Positions 9,220 to 17,841 of a stretch of 64,000 nt of DNA are shown piece after piece. Both the position numbers and the translations under genes were made by a program. Source of the DNA: an uncultured Sphingomonas sp. GTDB taxonomy: Bacteria; Pseudomonadota; Alphaproteobacteria; Sphingomonadales; Sphingomonadaceae. Position 1 is the stretch's first letter. The number at the start of each line of letters is the position of its first letter. Under the pieces are notes generated by a model, which had not been told where the DNA came from, made no database searches, and worked only from the letters and a program-made list of their open reading frames with translations. The stretch lies in NCBI RefSeq assembly GCF_913062585.1, contig NZ_CAJXWX010000021.1, positions 1-64,000 on the forward strand. The letters run 5' to 3'.

Positions 9220-12200
9220 TCAGAAGTTGATCGTCGTCCCGATCGCGATCTGGCGGCCCAGCGCGTCGTAACGCTGCGGCGCGGTGTTGGAGCGCGACAG
9301 GGCGACCTGGTACGAGTTGGGGATGATCGGCGGCGACTTGTCGAACACATTGTTCGCGATGATCCGGAACGCGAACTTGCGCGCGATATTCCAGCTCAGC
9401 GCCAGGTCGAAGAAGCTCTGCGGCGCGATACGCGCGAAGCTATTCTGGAACCGCTCCGGCGTGCCGCCAATGTCCGGATTGCCCGAATTGTTCGCGGTCG
9501 TCAGCGAGCCGGTGTAGCGCCAGTTGAACGACACGTTGAACACCTTGTCCGCCGAGGTCCAGGTGGTGCGCAGGGTGTGCATCCACTTGGGGATCAGCTG
9601 GCCGCAGGAAATGCCGTTCGAGAAATAGCCCGCGCAATTATACTGGCTGCGCAGCGGCGAATCCTGTCCGCCGGCCAGCGTCGAAAGCGAGCCGTTGAAA
9701 CCCCAGTCGATCCGCCCGGCCCGGCTGAGGTCCAGTGAATATTGCCCCTGGAAATCCCAGCCATAGGCGAGCGACCGGTAATAGTTGGTCGTCCCCTGGC
9801 GCACGAAGCCCGCCGACGGATTGCCTGCGGGCGCATTGCCGATCGAGCCGGTCGTCGGATCACGCACGATGCCGTTGCAGAAGAAGGGATCGCCGTTCGA
9901 GGCCAGACAGCCCTGCAGATAATAGTCCGCGCCGTTATACCCCAGCGAGTCGACCAGCCGGATCTGATAACGGTCGGCCGAGAAGACCAGCCCCGGGATG
10001 AAGCTGGGCTTCACGACCAGGCCATAGGTCAGGGTATAGGCGGTTTCCGGATCGGCGGTGAAGCCGCCGGTGCGCGTCGTGCACCCCTCGGTCGGGCAGA
10101 GCAGCGAGGCACTGCCGTACAGATTGTCGGCCAGTCCCGTCCTGCTGCACAGCTCGCGCGAGGCCAGCGGCGCGGTGGTCACGGTGCCGTCCGGCAGCGT
10201 CCGCGCGACGGGGGCGCAGAAGTCGGTCAGCGTCGAATTGCGGCCATAGTTGATCTGCGTCGCCTGGCGGATCTCGATCACGGTCGGCGCGCGCTGCGCC
10301 TTGTTGTACGAGGCGCGGAAGGTGATATCGGCGACCGGCGCGTACAGCCCCTCGATCTTCCAGGTCGAGAAGCTCTTGGGGTTGGAGCTGTACTTCGACA
10401 CGCGGAAGCCGCCATTGGTCTGCAGCAGATGGGCAAAGGGCTTGTTCTGGATGATCGGGGCCTGAACCTCGATATTGGATTCCCAGACGTCCTGGGACAG
10501 GCGCGCATCCTGGTCGCCGAACTGGTCGACAAAGCCCGCATCGGCCGTCGAGAGCAGCCGGTCCTTGCGATATTCGGTGCCCAGCGACACGGCCAGGCCC
10601 TCATCGGCCCAGGGGGTCTTTATGCCATAGGTCGTCAGGTCGCCGTTCACGACCGCGATCGCGTCGAACAACTGGGTGATCGTCCGCCGCTGGCCCGTCG
10701 CGCCGCTGGAGAACAGATAGTTGGTCAGCGCATTGCTGCCCGAACCGGCCCGGAATGCGTCGAAGGGGATGCAAGCCGGATCGGTGCCGTTCACCACCGA
10801 GCGGCAGGTGGCCACGCCATTGACGTTGACGACGTCCAGCGAACGGTTGACCCGGTCGTTCTGCGACGTCGGCCCGAGATACCAGTCCTGCTGGTTGCGG
10901 GCATAGACGCCGCCGACGTCATAGGACCAGGCCTCGCCGATCTTGCCGCGGACGCCGCCGCTCGCACGGAAGCCCATATTGACGAAGCGGTCGGACTGGG
11001 CGGGCTGTCCGTCGAAGCGATAACGCACGTCGAGCGGTACATAGCCGGTGCTGCCCGGCGTACAGCCCAGCGCACCCGCCTGCCCCGCCGACAGGAAGGG
11101 ATTGTCGCAATTCACCTGATAGGGCGTCGTGCCCTGCACCGAGTAAGCATAGACGCGGCGCGGCGTCGGGTTTTCGGACGTGTCGCGGAACCAGATGCCG
11201 TCGCCATAGATCTCGACTTCGGGCGCGATCTTGAGATTGACGAAACCACCCGCCGTGTAGCGCTCATTGGCGCGCTGGAAGGACACGTCGTCATAGGGAT
11301 TGGCGGCATTGCCCGCACCCGGTCCCCAGGGCACGAACGTCCGCGAGCCGTCCGGGTTGTTGACATATTGCGCGTTCGCATTGGGCCCCGACACCGGCGA
11401 TACGAAGCCACTGCGCGAATAGGTCGACAGCGGCGAACAGGACAGCGCCGAGTCCTTGGTCAGCTGCGCCACCGGGCACGCGGCATAGGAGCGCGCACCA
11501 TTTTGGACGAGATCGGCCTGGCGATAGTTGAAGAAGCCCGACACGTTCAGCCGGTCGTCGAACAACTTCTTGCCCGCCGTCAGCGTCAGGTCCGCACGGC
11601 CACCGTCATTGGCCAGCCCCCGCGCCGACGGAAATCCCGCCGCATTGGCGATCGGCGTGACCAGCGTGTCCTTGTTCAGATGGTTGTAGAAATTATAGTT
11701 CGCATCGACGCGGATGCCGTCGAAATCCTTGCGCAGGATGAAGTTCACAACGCCCGAAATCGCGTCCGAGCCATAGACCGAGGAAGCACCGCCCGACAAC
11801 ACATCGACCCGCTCCAGCAGGCTCGCCGGGATGATGCCGGTATCCTGGCCGTTCTGGGTGCCCAGGCGCTTGCCGTCGACCAGCACCAGCGTCCGCTCGA
11901 ACCCCAGATTGCGCAGCTTGATCCGCTGGCGACCGTCCGAATCCGCATAGTTGGACTGGGCGTCGGGCGCGACCTGCGGCAGGCGGTTCAGCACTTCCTC
12001 GACGTTGAGCGGCGCCTGTGCCTGGATGTCCTGGCGCGTGACCGAGGTGATCGGCGCGGCCGATGCCAGATTGGGGCGGGTGATGCGCGTGCCCGTCACG
12101 ATGACCTCACCGCTGCTCGACGCCTGGGGCGTGCCGGTAATCGCGTTGGAACGGGTCTGCGCGGCCTGGGCGCTGAGCGAGGCGTCGGCGTCCTGCTGGG

Positions 12201-12315
12201 CGGCGGTGTCGTCGGGCGCGGCGGTCGATCCGACCTGTTGCGCAGCGGCGGGCGCGGCGAGCATCAGCGAGGCGGCGGAAAGCGCCAGCCATGATGCAGA
12301 CGGTTGAATTCTCAT
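9220..12315 (-). CDS. TonB-dependent outer-membrane receptor (paralogue 2)
   Basis: 1031 residues with the same layout as its downstream neighbour: signal peptide (WLALSAASLMLAAPAAAQQ), Ala/Asp-rich linker, VIVTGTRITRPNLASA TonB-box region, plug with LVDGKRLG and GGASSVYGSDAISGVVNFI, and a barrel ending IGTTINF. Long blocks are identical by eye to paralogue 1 across plug and barrel, while several extracellular-loop stretches differ, as expected after tandem duplication and ligand divergence. It has its own terminator and its own promoter motif, so the two are probably not one transcript. Confidence 0.9.
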   Translation of the reverse strand: MRIQPSASWLALSAASLMLAAPAAAQQVGSTAAPDDTAAQQDADASLSAQAAQTRSNAITGTPQASSSGEVIVTGTRITRPNLASAAPITSVTRQDIQAQAPLNVEEVLNRLPQVAPDAQSNYADSDGRQRIKLRNLGFERTLVLVDGKRLGTQNGQDTGIIPASLLERVDVLSGGASSVYGSDAISGVVNFILRKDFDGIRVDANYNFYNHLNKDTLVTPIANAAGFPSARGLANDGGRADLTLTAGKKLFDDRLNVSGFFNYRQADLVQNGARSYAACPVAQLTKDSALSCSPLSTYSRSGFVSPVSGPNANAQYVNNPDGSRTFVPWGPGAGNAANPYDDVSFQRANERYTAGGFVNLKIAPEVEIYGDGIWFRDTSENPTPRRVYAYSVQGTTPYQVNCDNPFLSAGQAGALGCTPGSTGYVPLDVRYRFDGQPAQSDRFVNMGFRASGGVRGKIGEAWSYDVGGVYARNQQDWYLGPTSQNDRVNRSLDVVNVNGVATCRSVVNGTDPACIPFDAFRAGSGSNALTNYLFSSGATGQRRTITQLFDAIAVVNGDLTTYGIKTPWADEGLAVSLGTEYRKDRLLSTADAGFVDQFGDQDARLSQDVWESNIEVQAPIIQNKPFAHLLQTNGGFRVSKYSSNPKSFSTWKIEGLYAPVADITFRASYNKAQRAPTVIEIRQATQINYGRNSTLTDFCAPVARTLPDGTVTTAPLASRELCSRTGLADNLYGSASLLCPTEGCTTRTGGFTADPETAYTLTYGLVVKPSFIPGLVFSADRYQIRLVDSLGYNGADYYLQGCLASNGDPFFCNGIVRDPTTGSIGNAPAGNPSAGFVRQGTTNYYRSLAYGWDFQGQYSLDLSRAGRIDWGFNGSLSTLAGGQDSPLRSQYNCAGYFSNGISCGQLIPKWMHTLRTTWTSADKVFNVSFNWRYTGSLTTANNSGNPDIGGTPERFQNSFARIAPQSFFDLALSWNIARKFAFRIIANNVFDKSPPIIPNSYQVALSRSNTAPQRYDALGRQIAIGTTINF

Positions 12316-12365
12316 GAAATCTCCCCTTCACCCCGGCCGATGGGATGCCGGGTTCGAAGGACAGG

Positions 12366-12392
12366 CCAATACTTTTGCCTTGGGACGGTCAA
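12366..12392 (-). promoter_or_regulatory. Promoter-like motif upstream of TonB receptor 2
   Basis: On the minus strand, TTGACC (12387-12392), 15 bp, then TATTGG (12366-12371). It shares TTGACCG, CC, GCAA and GTATTG elements with 8812-8836. The rest of the 353-bp gap 12316-12668 is AT-rich around 12400-12510 and holds no gene that I can support. Confidence 0.4.
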
Positions 12393-12668
12393 TACCTAAT
12401 GCATACCTATGCAGCACCCATCGCAACATTATGAAGAAACTGTCACCAGAAAGCCACAATGTAAAACGATTTCAATATCTTAGGTTACAAATCAGCAATC
12501 TTTCGACACAAGGCCCGATGCAGGCCCAGGTCCAAACCTTTCGCGCCGCCGCCGAATCATGCGAACGTGGTTCCATATCGGTCCGCTGCCCACTTGCGGC
12601 CCGGCCATTCCCCCCGCACTATTGCGGCCTGAGCGGGGCGCTATCGCCCAAGGGGATGGAGCAGACAG

Positions 12669-13694
12669 ATGCAGGACGAACGGCGCGTATTTCTGGGCGG
12701 AATGGGGCTGGCCGGCGTGGCAGCCGCACTGGCGGCCCCGGTTCGCAGCTTCGCACAGGCCGCCGCGCCGCGTGCCATGATCGTGTCGACCTGGGATTTC
12801 GGTGCGCCCGCCAATGACGCGGCCTTTGCCAAGGGACGCAGCGGCGGCACGCTGATCGACATGGTCGAGGCGGGCGTGATGGTGCCCGAGGCCGATCCCA
12901 ACAACCACTCGGTCGGCTATGGCGGCTATCCCGATCGCGACGGGCATGTGACGCTGGACGCGGTCATCATGGACGATGCCGGCGGCGTCGGCGCGGTCGG
13001 CGCGCTGGAGGATACGGTCCACGCCATCTCGGTCGCGCGCGCGGTGATGGAACATACCCCGCACACGTTTCTGGTCGGTGAAGGCGCGACCCGCTTCGCG
13101 CGCGACCGGGGCTTTCCGCGCGTAAACCTGCTGACCCCCGAGGCGGAAAAGGCCTGGCGCGACTGGCTGAAGACGCAAAACTACAAGCCCGTCGCCAATA
13201 GCGAAACCGGCACTTACGGCGCGGGGCGCCCCGGCACGCCCGGCGGCGCGCTGGACCATGACACGATCGGGATGCTGGCGCGCGATGCGGGCGGGCGGAT
13301 GGCGGGCGCGTGCACGACCTCGGGCATGGCGTTCAAGATGCGCGGGCGGCTCGGGGATTCGCCGCAAGTCGGGTCTGGCCTCTATGTCGAGCGCGGCGTG
13401 GGCGGCGCGACCTCGACCGGGCTGGGCGAGGAAGTGACCCGCACCGTCGGCACCGCGCGCGTCGTCGCCTCGATGCGGCACGGGCTGAGCCCGCAGGCGG
13501 CCTGCGAGGAAGCGGCCAAGCATATCGCGGCCTTGCGCGGCGATGCGATCAAGGGGGTGCAGGTCGGCTTTCTGGCGATGGATACGGCCGGGCGGGTCGG
13601 GGCGTACTGCCTGCTACCGGGCTTCACCTATGCGGTGACAGACGCCGCCGGAAAGACGCGCGTGGAAAAGGCTCCGTCGCTGTTCAAGGCATAA
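12669..13694 (+). CDS. N4-(beta-N-acetylglucosaminyl)-L-asparaginase-like Ntn hydrolase, exported
   Basis: 341 residues. The N-terminus DERRVFLGGMGLAGVAAAL followed by APVRSFAQA looks like a Tat signal, so the enzyme is probably exported folded. The body is an N-terminal-nucleophile amidohydrolase: GALDHDTIG contains the autoprocessing and catalytic threonine (T199), with downstream TSGMAFKMRGRLGDSP and the GVGGATSTG loop as in aspartylglucosaminidases. It would cleave the GlcNAc-Asn bond of glycopeptides, releasing aspartate and an aminosugar; plain isoaspartyl peptidase or asparaginase activity is the alternative. A GGAG lies 7 nt ahead of the ATG. It is divergent from receptor 2. Confidence 0.85.
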   Translation: MQDERRVFLGGMGLAGVAAALAAPVRSFAQAAAPRAMIVSTWDFGAPANDAAFAKGRSGGTLIDMVEAGVMVPEADPNNHSVGYGGYPDRDGHVTLDAVIMDDAGGVGAVGALEDTVHAISVARAVMEHTPHTFLVGEGATRFARDRGFPRVNLLTPEAEKAWRDWLKTQNYKPVANSETGTYGAGRPGTPGGALDHDTIGMLARDAGGRMAGACTTSGMAFKMRGRLGDSPQVGSGLYVERGVGGATSTGLGEEVTRTVGTARVVASMRHGLSPQAACEEAAKHIAALRGDAIKGVQVGFLAMDTAGRVGAYCLLPGFTYAVTDAAGKTRVEKAPSLFKA

Positions 13695-13698
13695 AAAA

Positions 13699-13830
13699 TC
13701 CTCCCCAGCACGGGGAGGTGGCAGGCCGAAGGCCTGACGGAGGGGGGCTTCCACGCTGGACGTCCTTTGCGAAGAGCCCCCTCCACCACCGCTTCGCGGC
13801 GGCCCCCCTCCCCGTACCGGGGAGGATTTA
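13699..13830. repeat. Dispersed palindromic element (CCTCCCC family), copy 1
   Basis: Outer arms TCCTCCCC...GGGGAGG at each end, with inner hairpins (AGGCC GAA GGCCT and CCGC TTCG CGGCGG). It fills the gap between the convergent asparaginase-like gene and mprF and may act as their terminator. Related copies lie at 19172, 27911, 42755, 50856, 56343 and 59008. Confidence 0.75.
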
Positions 13831-16410
13831 GCCGCCCTCGCCCCCATCGGCGATCAGCGCGTTCAGGTCGCGCAGGGCCTTGACCAACCCCAGCCCGTGC
13901 GGCCCCGCGATATAGCGCGGGGCCCATTCCGGCTGGAACTTCTCCTTATACGCCCGAAGCCCGCGAAAACCGTAGAAGCGCTCGCCATGCCGAAAGACGA
14001 GCGCGGCGATCTTGGCCCAGGTGGGCGCCATACGCCGCCCGCCCACGCCCGACAGCGGCGCCAGACCCAGCGCGAAGCGGCCATAGCCCTCGGCCTGGCC
14101 CCACAGCATCAGCTCGACGAACAGGTAATCCATCACCCCGCCGGGGGCATCCTCGACATGGCGCATCAGGTCGACCGACAGCTCGCGTTTCTCGCCCGCC
14201 TTCCAGATATTGGCGAAGGCGACGATCCGCCCCTCCACCCGCACCACCGCACAATCGGTCATGGCAAGATAGTCGGGATCGAAGCGACCCAGGCTGAATC
14301 CCTTTTCGCCATGCCCCTTTTCCAGCAGCCATTCCTCGGACACCGCCTTCAGCGCAGGCATGATCGCGGGCACCCCGGCGGCGGGGACGATCGCGAAGCT
14401 GGCATTCTCGCGCGTGCGGAAGCGGTTGAGCGTCTGGCGGAGTCCGCGCATCTTGCCCCCCTCCAGGGTGAAGGCGGCCAGGTCGATCAGCGCCTCTTCG
14501 CCATATTTGACGATCTGGCGCCCCATCTCGATCGCGATTTCCAAGGCATCGGGGGTGATCTGGTACAGCATCAGCCGCCCCTGCGCCGCATCGGCCATGG
14601 TCCGCAGCTGCCAGAGCAGATCGGCCCAGGCGGCGCGCGGGCCGACCGGATCGCCCATCGCGATCCAGCTGGTCCCGCGCACCTGATACATGACGAACGC
14701 GTCGCCCTCCGGCGAGAACAGGAAACGCTTGTCGCCCAGCAGCGCCAGCGCAGCATCGGTCCGCTCGGCCTGTTCGACGATGCCGCGCACCTGCTCCATC
14801 GCCGGATGATCGGCCTCGCCGGGCGGGGCCGCGAGGAACAGGCGCCACAGCCCCGCACCCGCCAGCATCACCGCCACGCCCAGTCCAGCACGCAGGAACC
14901 GCGAGGCGTCGTCGGACAGCGCAAAGCGCCACCAGAGCGACTCCCGGTAATCGACATGCTTGTACGCGAAGAAGCCGATCCAGGCGGTGCCGACAATCAC
15001 CACCGCCACACTGAACAGCCAGGCGGGCGACAGCGGCCGCGCGACCAGCGAGGTGCGCCGATAGAATGCCTTGCGGCTGATCTGGAGCAGCAGCGCGATG
15101 GTCAGGCAGACCGCCGCCTCCTCATAATCTATGCCCTTGGCCAGCGAGAAGACCGCCCCCGCGACCAGCAGCGCGCGCGCCGCCAGGCTCGCCCCGTCGA
15201 GTCGCCGATAGAGGCCCGGCGCCAGCAGGAGGAGACCGGTGCCGACCAGGCTGGCCGCGAAATGCGATGCCTCGATAAAGGGCAGTGGCACGATATGGAC
15301 AAGCTGATGCACGCGCTGCGGAATGGCGGGCAGCGACCCCGACAGCAGCAGGATAGCCCCGCCGCCGAAACAGGCCGCACTCAGCAAGGTCGGCGCGACC
15401 CCCAACAGCACGCGACGGATATCGCGCAGCGCCTTGACCGGCCGCCGCCGCGCCTCGTCCCAGGCCAGCAGCGCGATGCCCAGCGCCAGGGGGGCAATAT
15501 AATAAAGGACGCGGTACACGATCAGCGCGGCGAACAGCTCGGTCCGGTTGACCGGCACGGTCGCCAGCACCACGGCCTCGAACACGCCGATGCCGCCGGG
15601 CACATGGCTGACCAGCGCGACGATGATCGCCAGCGCATAGGCGAGCAGGAAAGCGGGCGCCAGGTCGATCGAGGCGCCGGGCAGCAGGACGAACAGCGCA
15701 GCACTGGCACAGGCCATGTCGAGCGAGGCGATGCCGATCTGCGCGACCGCCTGGGCGGGTGTGGGCAGCGGCACGCTCCAGGCGCGCCATCCGATCCGCT
15801 GGCCGGGGCGAAGCGCACATAGCCCGATCAGCGCCACGGCACCCGCGACCACGGCCCCGCCCAGCCAGCGCACCGGTGTCTGGCCCAGCACCAGTTGCTC
15901 GACCGTGATCGGCCCGTCATGGAACAACAGGCCCAGCCCGGTGACGGTGAACACCCCGAACCAGAAGGTCGCACTGGCGATCGCGATCACCCGCGCGATA
16001 TCGGGCCCGTCCAGCCCGGCGGCGGCATAGACGCGGTAACGCGCCGACCCGCCGGTCAGCAGCGCCAGCCCCAGATTATGGCTGAGCGTATAGCTGGTGA
16101 ACGATGCCGTGGCCGCCGTCCGCCAGCGCAGCGGCTTGCCAATGACGCGCAGCGCGATGACGTCGTAGAAGGTCAGCGCGATATAGCTCGCGATGGTGAA
16201 ACCGACCGACAGCATGATCTGGCGCGGGTCGATCGCGTAGAAGGCGGCCTGGACATCGGCCAGCCGGACCGAGCGGGTCAGGTGGCGAAGCGCCGACAGG
16301 CCCAGCGCCACGAGCAGCACGACCGCCCCCACCGCCAGATAGCCGCGCCGCGCCCGGCCGAAATCGGCGACGCGCTCGATCATCGACGACAGCCGGGACG
16401 ACGATGTCAC
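13828..16410 (-). CDS. mprF: Bifunctional phosphatidylglycerol lysyltransferase/flippase MprF
   Basis: 860 residues, the usual MprF size. The N-terminal half carries many membrane helices (UPF0104-type flippase) with SFTSYTLSHNLG and LTGGSARYRVYAAAG motifs. The C-terminal 350 residues are the cytosolic aminoacyl-tRNA-dependent synthase (DUF2156), with GDPVGPR, GEEALIDL, EEWLLEKGHGEKGFSLGRFD and a final YKEKFQPEWAPRY. The enzyme adds lysine (sometimes alanine) from tRNA to phosphatidylglycerol and flips it outward, lowering surface charge and giving resistance to cationic peptides. GTG start with GGAGG five bases upstream. It is divergent from a PDZ/response-regulator/kinase operon. Confidence 0.92.
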   Translation of the reverse strand: MTSSSRLSSMIERVADFGRARRGYLAVGAVVLLVALGLSALRHLTRSVRLADVQAAFYAIDPRQIMLSVGFTIASYIALTFYDVIALRVIGKPLRWRTAATASFTSYTLSHNLGLALLTGGSARYRVYAAAGLDGPDIARVIAIASATFWFGVFTVTGLGLLFHDGPITVEQLVLGQTPVRWLGGAVVAGAVALIGLCALRPGQRIGWRAWSVPLPTPAQAVAQIGIASLDMACASAALFVLLPGASIDLAPAFLLAYALAIIVALVSHVPGGIGVFEAVVLATVPVNRTELFAALIVYRVLYYIAPLALGIALLAWDEARRRPVKALRDIRRVLLGVAPTLLSAACFGGGAILLLSGSLPAIPQRVHQLVHIVPLPFIEASHFAASLVGTGLLLLAPGLYRRLDGASLAARALLVAGAVFSLAKGIDYEEAAVCLTIALLLQISRKAFYRRTSLVARPLSPAWLFSVAVVIVGTAWIGFFAYKHVDYRESLWWRFALSDDASRFLRAGLGVAVMLAGAGLWRLFLAAPPGEADHPAMEQVRGIVEQAERTDAALALLGDKRFLFSPEGDAFVMYQVRGTSWIAMGDPVGPRAAWADLLWQLRTMADAAQGRLMLYQITPDALEIAIEMGRQIVKYGEEALIDLAAFTLEGGKMRGLRQTLNRFRTRENASFAIVPAAGVPAIMPALKAVSEEWLLEKGHGEKGFSLGRFDPDYLAMTDCAVVRVEGRIVAFANIWKAGEKRELSVDLMRHVEDAPGGVMDYLFVELMLWGQAEGYGRFALGLAPLSGVGGRRMAPTWAKIAALVFRHGERFYGFRGLRAYKEKFQPEWAPRYIAGPHGLGLVKALRDLNALIADGGEGG

Positions 16411-16552
16411 GACACCCTCCCCACCCTGCCCGATTGGCTCGCCGGCCCCGTCACCGCCCCATCCCCGTTCACGCGCAAATCACTTGGTCATTATGTCCAT
16501 CTATCGCGGTGCCGCGCGGCATAGAGCGCCGCCCGCCCCGCCTGCCTTACGG

Positions 16553-16576
16553 ATGCATGACAAGTTCGTCACGCAT
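16553..16576. promoter_or_regulatory. Putative operator 1: extended TGAC-N6-GTCA palindrome
   Basis: ATGCATGAC, six bases, GTCACGCAT: an inverted repeat with one mismatch in nine pairs. It lies in the 336-bp gap between mprF and the PDZ/regulator operon, which holds no gene. The spacing is that of Crp/Fnr-type or dimeric response-regulator sites. Confidence 0.5.
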
Positions 16577-16590
16577 TCCCGGCAACGGAA

Positions 16591-16606
16591 ATGACAGAAG
16601 CGTCAT
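16591..16606. promoter_or_regulatory. Putative operator 2: ATGAC-N6-GTCAT palindrome
   Basis: A perfect five-bp-arm palindrome with the same core as the one 34 bp upstream, about three helical turns away, suggesting cooperative binding of one regulator in the mprF/two-component intergenic gap. Confidence 0.5.
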
Positions 16607-16746
16607 GCTCCGCCCACGCTTAGCTTATGTCGCCGGGACTAGAAGGACGGCGTGAAAGGATCGAGCCCCCTTGCCGCCCCCACCATCGTGATCGTCACGG
16701 TGACGGCGCGTCGCGCGCCCTCCCCCGGGTCCTCCACCCGCCGGCC

Positions 16747-17175
16747 ATGAAGGGGCTGCGGATCGTGGGCTGGGGGGCCGGACTGGCGGCGCTGGTCGGC
16801 GGCGCAGCGGTCGCGCTGCTCGTCGGGCACATGCCGCTTCATGCCGGTCCTCGCATACCCTCGACCCTGTACGGTGCGACCTTCGCCCCCATTGGCGAGG
16901 ACCGGCCGGGGCTGGTCGTCACCAGCCTGCGCAGCGACGTGGCCGTGGCCCCGACCCCGATGGTCGACCCGCCGTTGCATGTCGGCGACACGGTCATGAC
17001 GGTCGACGGCCGCCCCGCGACCTCCTTCACGATGCTGCGCGAGGAAGCTGCGCGGCGCGGCAATATGCCGGTCAGCCTTCAGGTCGCGCGCGACCATGGC
17101 CTCCTGACGATCACACTGCTAAGGAGCGGGCCGGGAGGACAGCGTGGCCAACAGGATTTTGCTGATCGAAGATGA
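16747..17175 (+). CDS. Small membrane-anchored PDZ-domain protein
   Basis: 142 residues from ATG 16747; the frame is open upstream but that part looks non-coding. One N-terminal membrane helix (about residues 6-26, GWGAGLAALVGGAAVALLVG) leads into a periplasmic PDZ-like domain with HVGDTVMTVDGRPATS and a terminal QVARDHGLLTITLLRSG strand, as in the C-terminal PDZ of HtrA or GspC proteins but without a protease domain. Its last 32 bases overlap the response regulator gene, so it is probably co-translated with the two-component pair and may feed envelope signals to the kinase. That role is inference. Confidence 0.65.
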   Translation: MKGLRIVGWGAGLAALVGGAAVALLVGHMPLHAGPRIPSTLYGATFAPIGEDRPGLVVTSLRSDVAVAPTPMVDPPLHVGDTVMTVDGRPATSFTMLREEAARRGNMPVSLQVARDHGLLTITLLRSGPGGQRGQQDFADRR

Positions 17176-17833
17176 TCGCTCGACGGCGGACTATATCGCC
17201 AATGGGTTGAGAGAAGAAGGTTTTCTGATCGATCATGCCGCGAACGGGCGCGATGGCCTGTTCCACGCTACCGACGGCACCTATGACTGCATCATCCTCG
17301 ACCGGATGCTGCCCGGCATGGACGGCATGTCGGTGCTGGCCGCGATCCGGGCGGCGGGGATCGAATCGCCGGTCATGATCCTGTCCGCCCTGTCCTCGCC
17401 CGAAGACCGGGTGACGGGCCTGACCTCGGGCTCGGACGATTATCTGACCAAGCCCTTCGTCTTTGCCGAGCTGCTGGCGCGGGTCCGCCTGCTGATCCGG
17501 CGCGGCGGCACCACGGCCAATGCGCCCCAGACCAAGCTGGTCTGCGACGATCTGGAGATGGACCTGCTGGCCCACCGCGTCCGCCGCGCGGGCAAGCCGA
17601 TCGACCTGCAACCGCGCGAATACCGGCTGCTCGAATATCTGCTCCAGCATGTCGACCAGGTGGTGACCCGCACCATGTTGCTGGAGGGGGTATGGGATTT
17701 CCATTTCGACCCCAACACCAACGTCACCGACGTGCATATCAGCCGGTTGCGCAAGAAGATCGACGAAGGTTTTGCCCGGCCGCTGCTCCACACGGTGCGC
17801 GGCTCGGGCTATAAGCTAGGGGTCGAGAAATAG
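17144..17833 (+). CDS. OmpR/PhoB-family response regulator
   Basis: 229 residues with a GTG start and a strong GGGAGGA four bases upstream. The receiver domain has the acidic pair in LLIEDD, phospho-acceptor D53 (ILDRMLPGMDG), the switch Ser in ILSAL and K103 in DDYLTKPF. The C-terminal winged helix (about 128-225) shows DLLAHRVRRAGKPIDLQPRE, VTRTMLLEGVWDFHFDPNTN and VRGSGYKLG. It acts as a DNA-binding transcription regulator, paired with the kinase that begins 9 nt after its stop. The two TGAC-N6-GTCA palindromes upstream are candidate autoregulatory sites and also face mprF. Confidence 0.9.
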   Translation: MANRILLIEDDRSTADYIANGLREEGFLIDHAANGRDGLFHATDGTYDCIILDRMLPGMDGMSVLAAIRAAGIESPVMILSALSSPEDRVTGLTSGSDDYLTKPFVFAELLARVRLLIRRGGTTANAPQTKLVCDDLEMDLLAHRVRRAGKPIDLQPREYRLLEYLLQHVDQVVTRTMLLEGVWDFHFDPNTNVTDVHISRLRKKIDEGFARPLLHTVRGSGYKLGVEK

Positions 17834-17841
17834 CGCCGGGC

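Noticed and set aside
9742..12294. 850-codon plus-strand frame across receptor 2
   Set aside because: Antisense to a TonB receptor with clear plug and barrel motifs; no family signal.
5674..12315. Tandem receptors considered as one duplicated mobile element
   Set aside because: No transposase, no flanking direct repeats, and each copy has its own promoter-like motif and terminator; simple tandem duplication is enough.
13897..15822. 641-codon plus-strand frame across mprF
   Set aside because: Antisense to MprF; low-complexity Arg/Gln/His composition.
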